From Geothrix sp. (lineage in GTDB: Bacteria > Acidobacteriota > Holophagae > Holophagales > Holophagaceae): DNA of 6,057 nucleotides. Position 1 is the first letter of the stretch, and every line of letters starts with the position of its first letter. The stretch covers positions 1 through 6,057 of the forward strand of contig JAMPXL010000076.1 in assembly GCA_023701165.1 (NCBI GenBank), read 5' to 3'. Shown in pieces: positions 6,026-6,057 of this stretch. The position numbers and the translations under genes were made by a program. A model generated the notes under the pieces. That model did no database searches. It was not told the origin of the DNA and saw only the letters and a list, made by a program, of their open reading frames with translations.

Positions 6026-6057
6026 GATAATGGAAGACTGCCCCGAGGTCTCCATGC
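6026..6057 (+). other. Possible start and leader of a further gene, cut by the right edge
   Basis: ATG at 6054-6056 is preceded by GAGG (6045-6048) at the spacing used by the other genes here. The leader CCCCGAGGTCTCC (6041-6053) differs at one base from the leader of the transporter gene (4487-4499). GATAAT at 6026-6031 could be a -10 element, though no good -35 is seen. Only four bases of the gene are present, so no product can be given. Confidence 0.4.

Overview
The window is GC-rich (roughly 65-70% over most of its length, by eye) and gene-dense, with short spacers, Shine-Dalgarno sites of the GGAGG/GAGG type and one divergent promoter region. The gene content and the arrays of short-period inverted repeats between genes suggest a Gram-negative environmental bacterium. 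An acidobacterium of the Holophagae type (Geothrix-like) is my best guess, but that is an impression from general similarity and not a demonstrated assignment. Six protein-coding genes can be supported, one of them cut by the left edge, and a seventh may begin in the last four bases.

Left part (1-2128, minus strand): three genes read leftward in the order ModE-type regulator (1769-2128), TupA-type tungstate-binding protein (854-1690), class-1 delta-1-pyrroline-5-carboxylate dehydrogenase (830 down past base 1). Spacers are 78 and 23 bases and no terminator is seen between them, so they may form one transcription unit. The first two form a metal-oxyanion sensing and uptake module, although the permease and ATPase of the transporter are not in the window. 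The dehydrogenase belongs to proline catabolism and has no obvious link to tungsten or molybdenum.

Middle part (2193-3862, plus strand): a small unknown membrane protein and moeA, overlapping by one base (TGATG), diverge from the regulator across a 64-base gap. MoeA inserts the metal into molybdopterin. Oxyanion sensing, uptake and cofactor assembly are thus placed back to back, which makes the divergent gap the natural place for an operator of the ModE-type protein.

Right part (3863-6057, plus strand): a large imperfect hairpin built from 9-base CACCAAG-type units (3901-3992) follows moeA. Then come a DUF488 protein (4058-4444) and a POT-family proton-coupled peptide transporter (4501-5892) with visibly lower GC and different codon choice from its neighbours. 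A second mirrored array, built from GCGGAGG-type units (5912-6010), follows the transporter. The window ends on a likely start codon at 6054 whose leader resembles that of the transporter.

I do not see a CRISPR array, an insertion sequence, a tRNA or rRNA, or a clear undescribed multi-gene system. The most unusual structures are the two mirrored short-period arrays and the pairing of a molybdate/tungstate module with a proline-catabolic enzyme.
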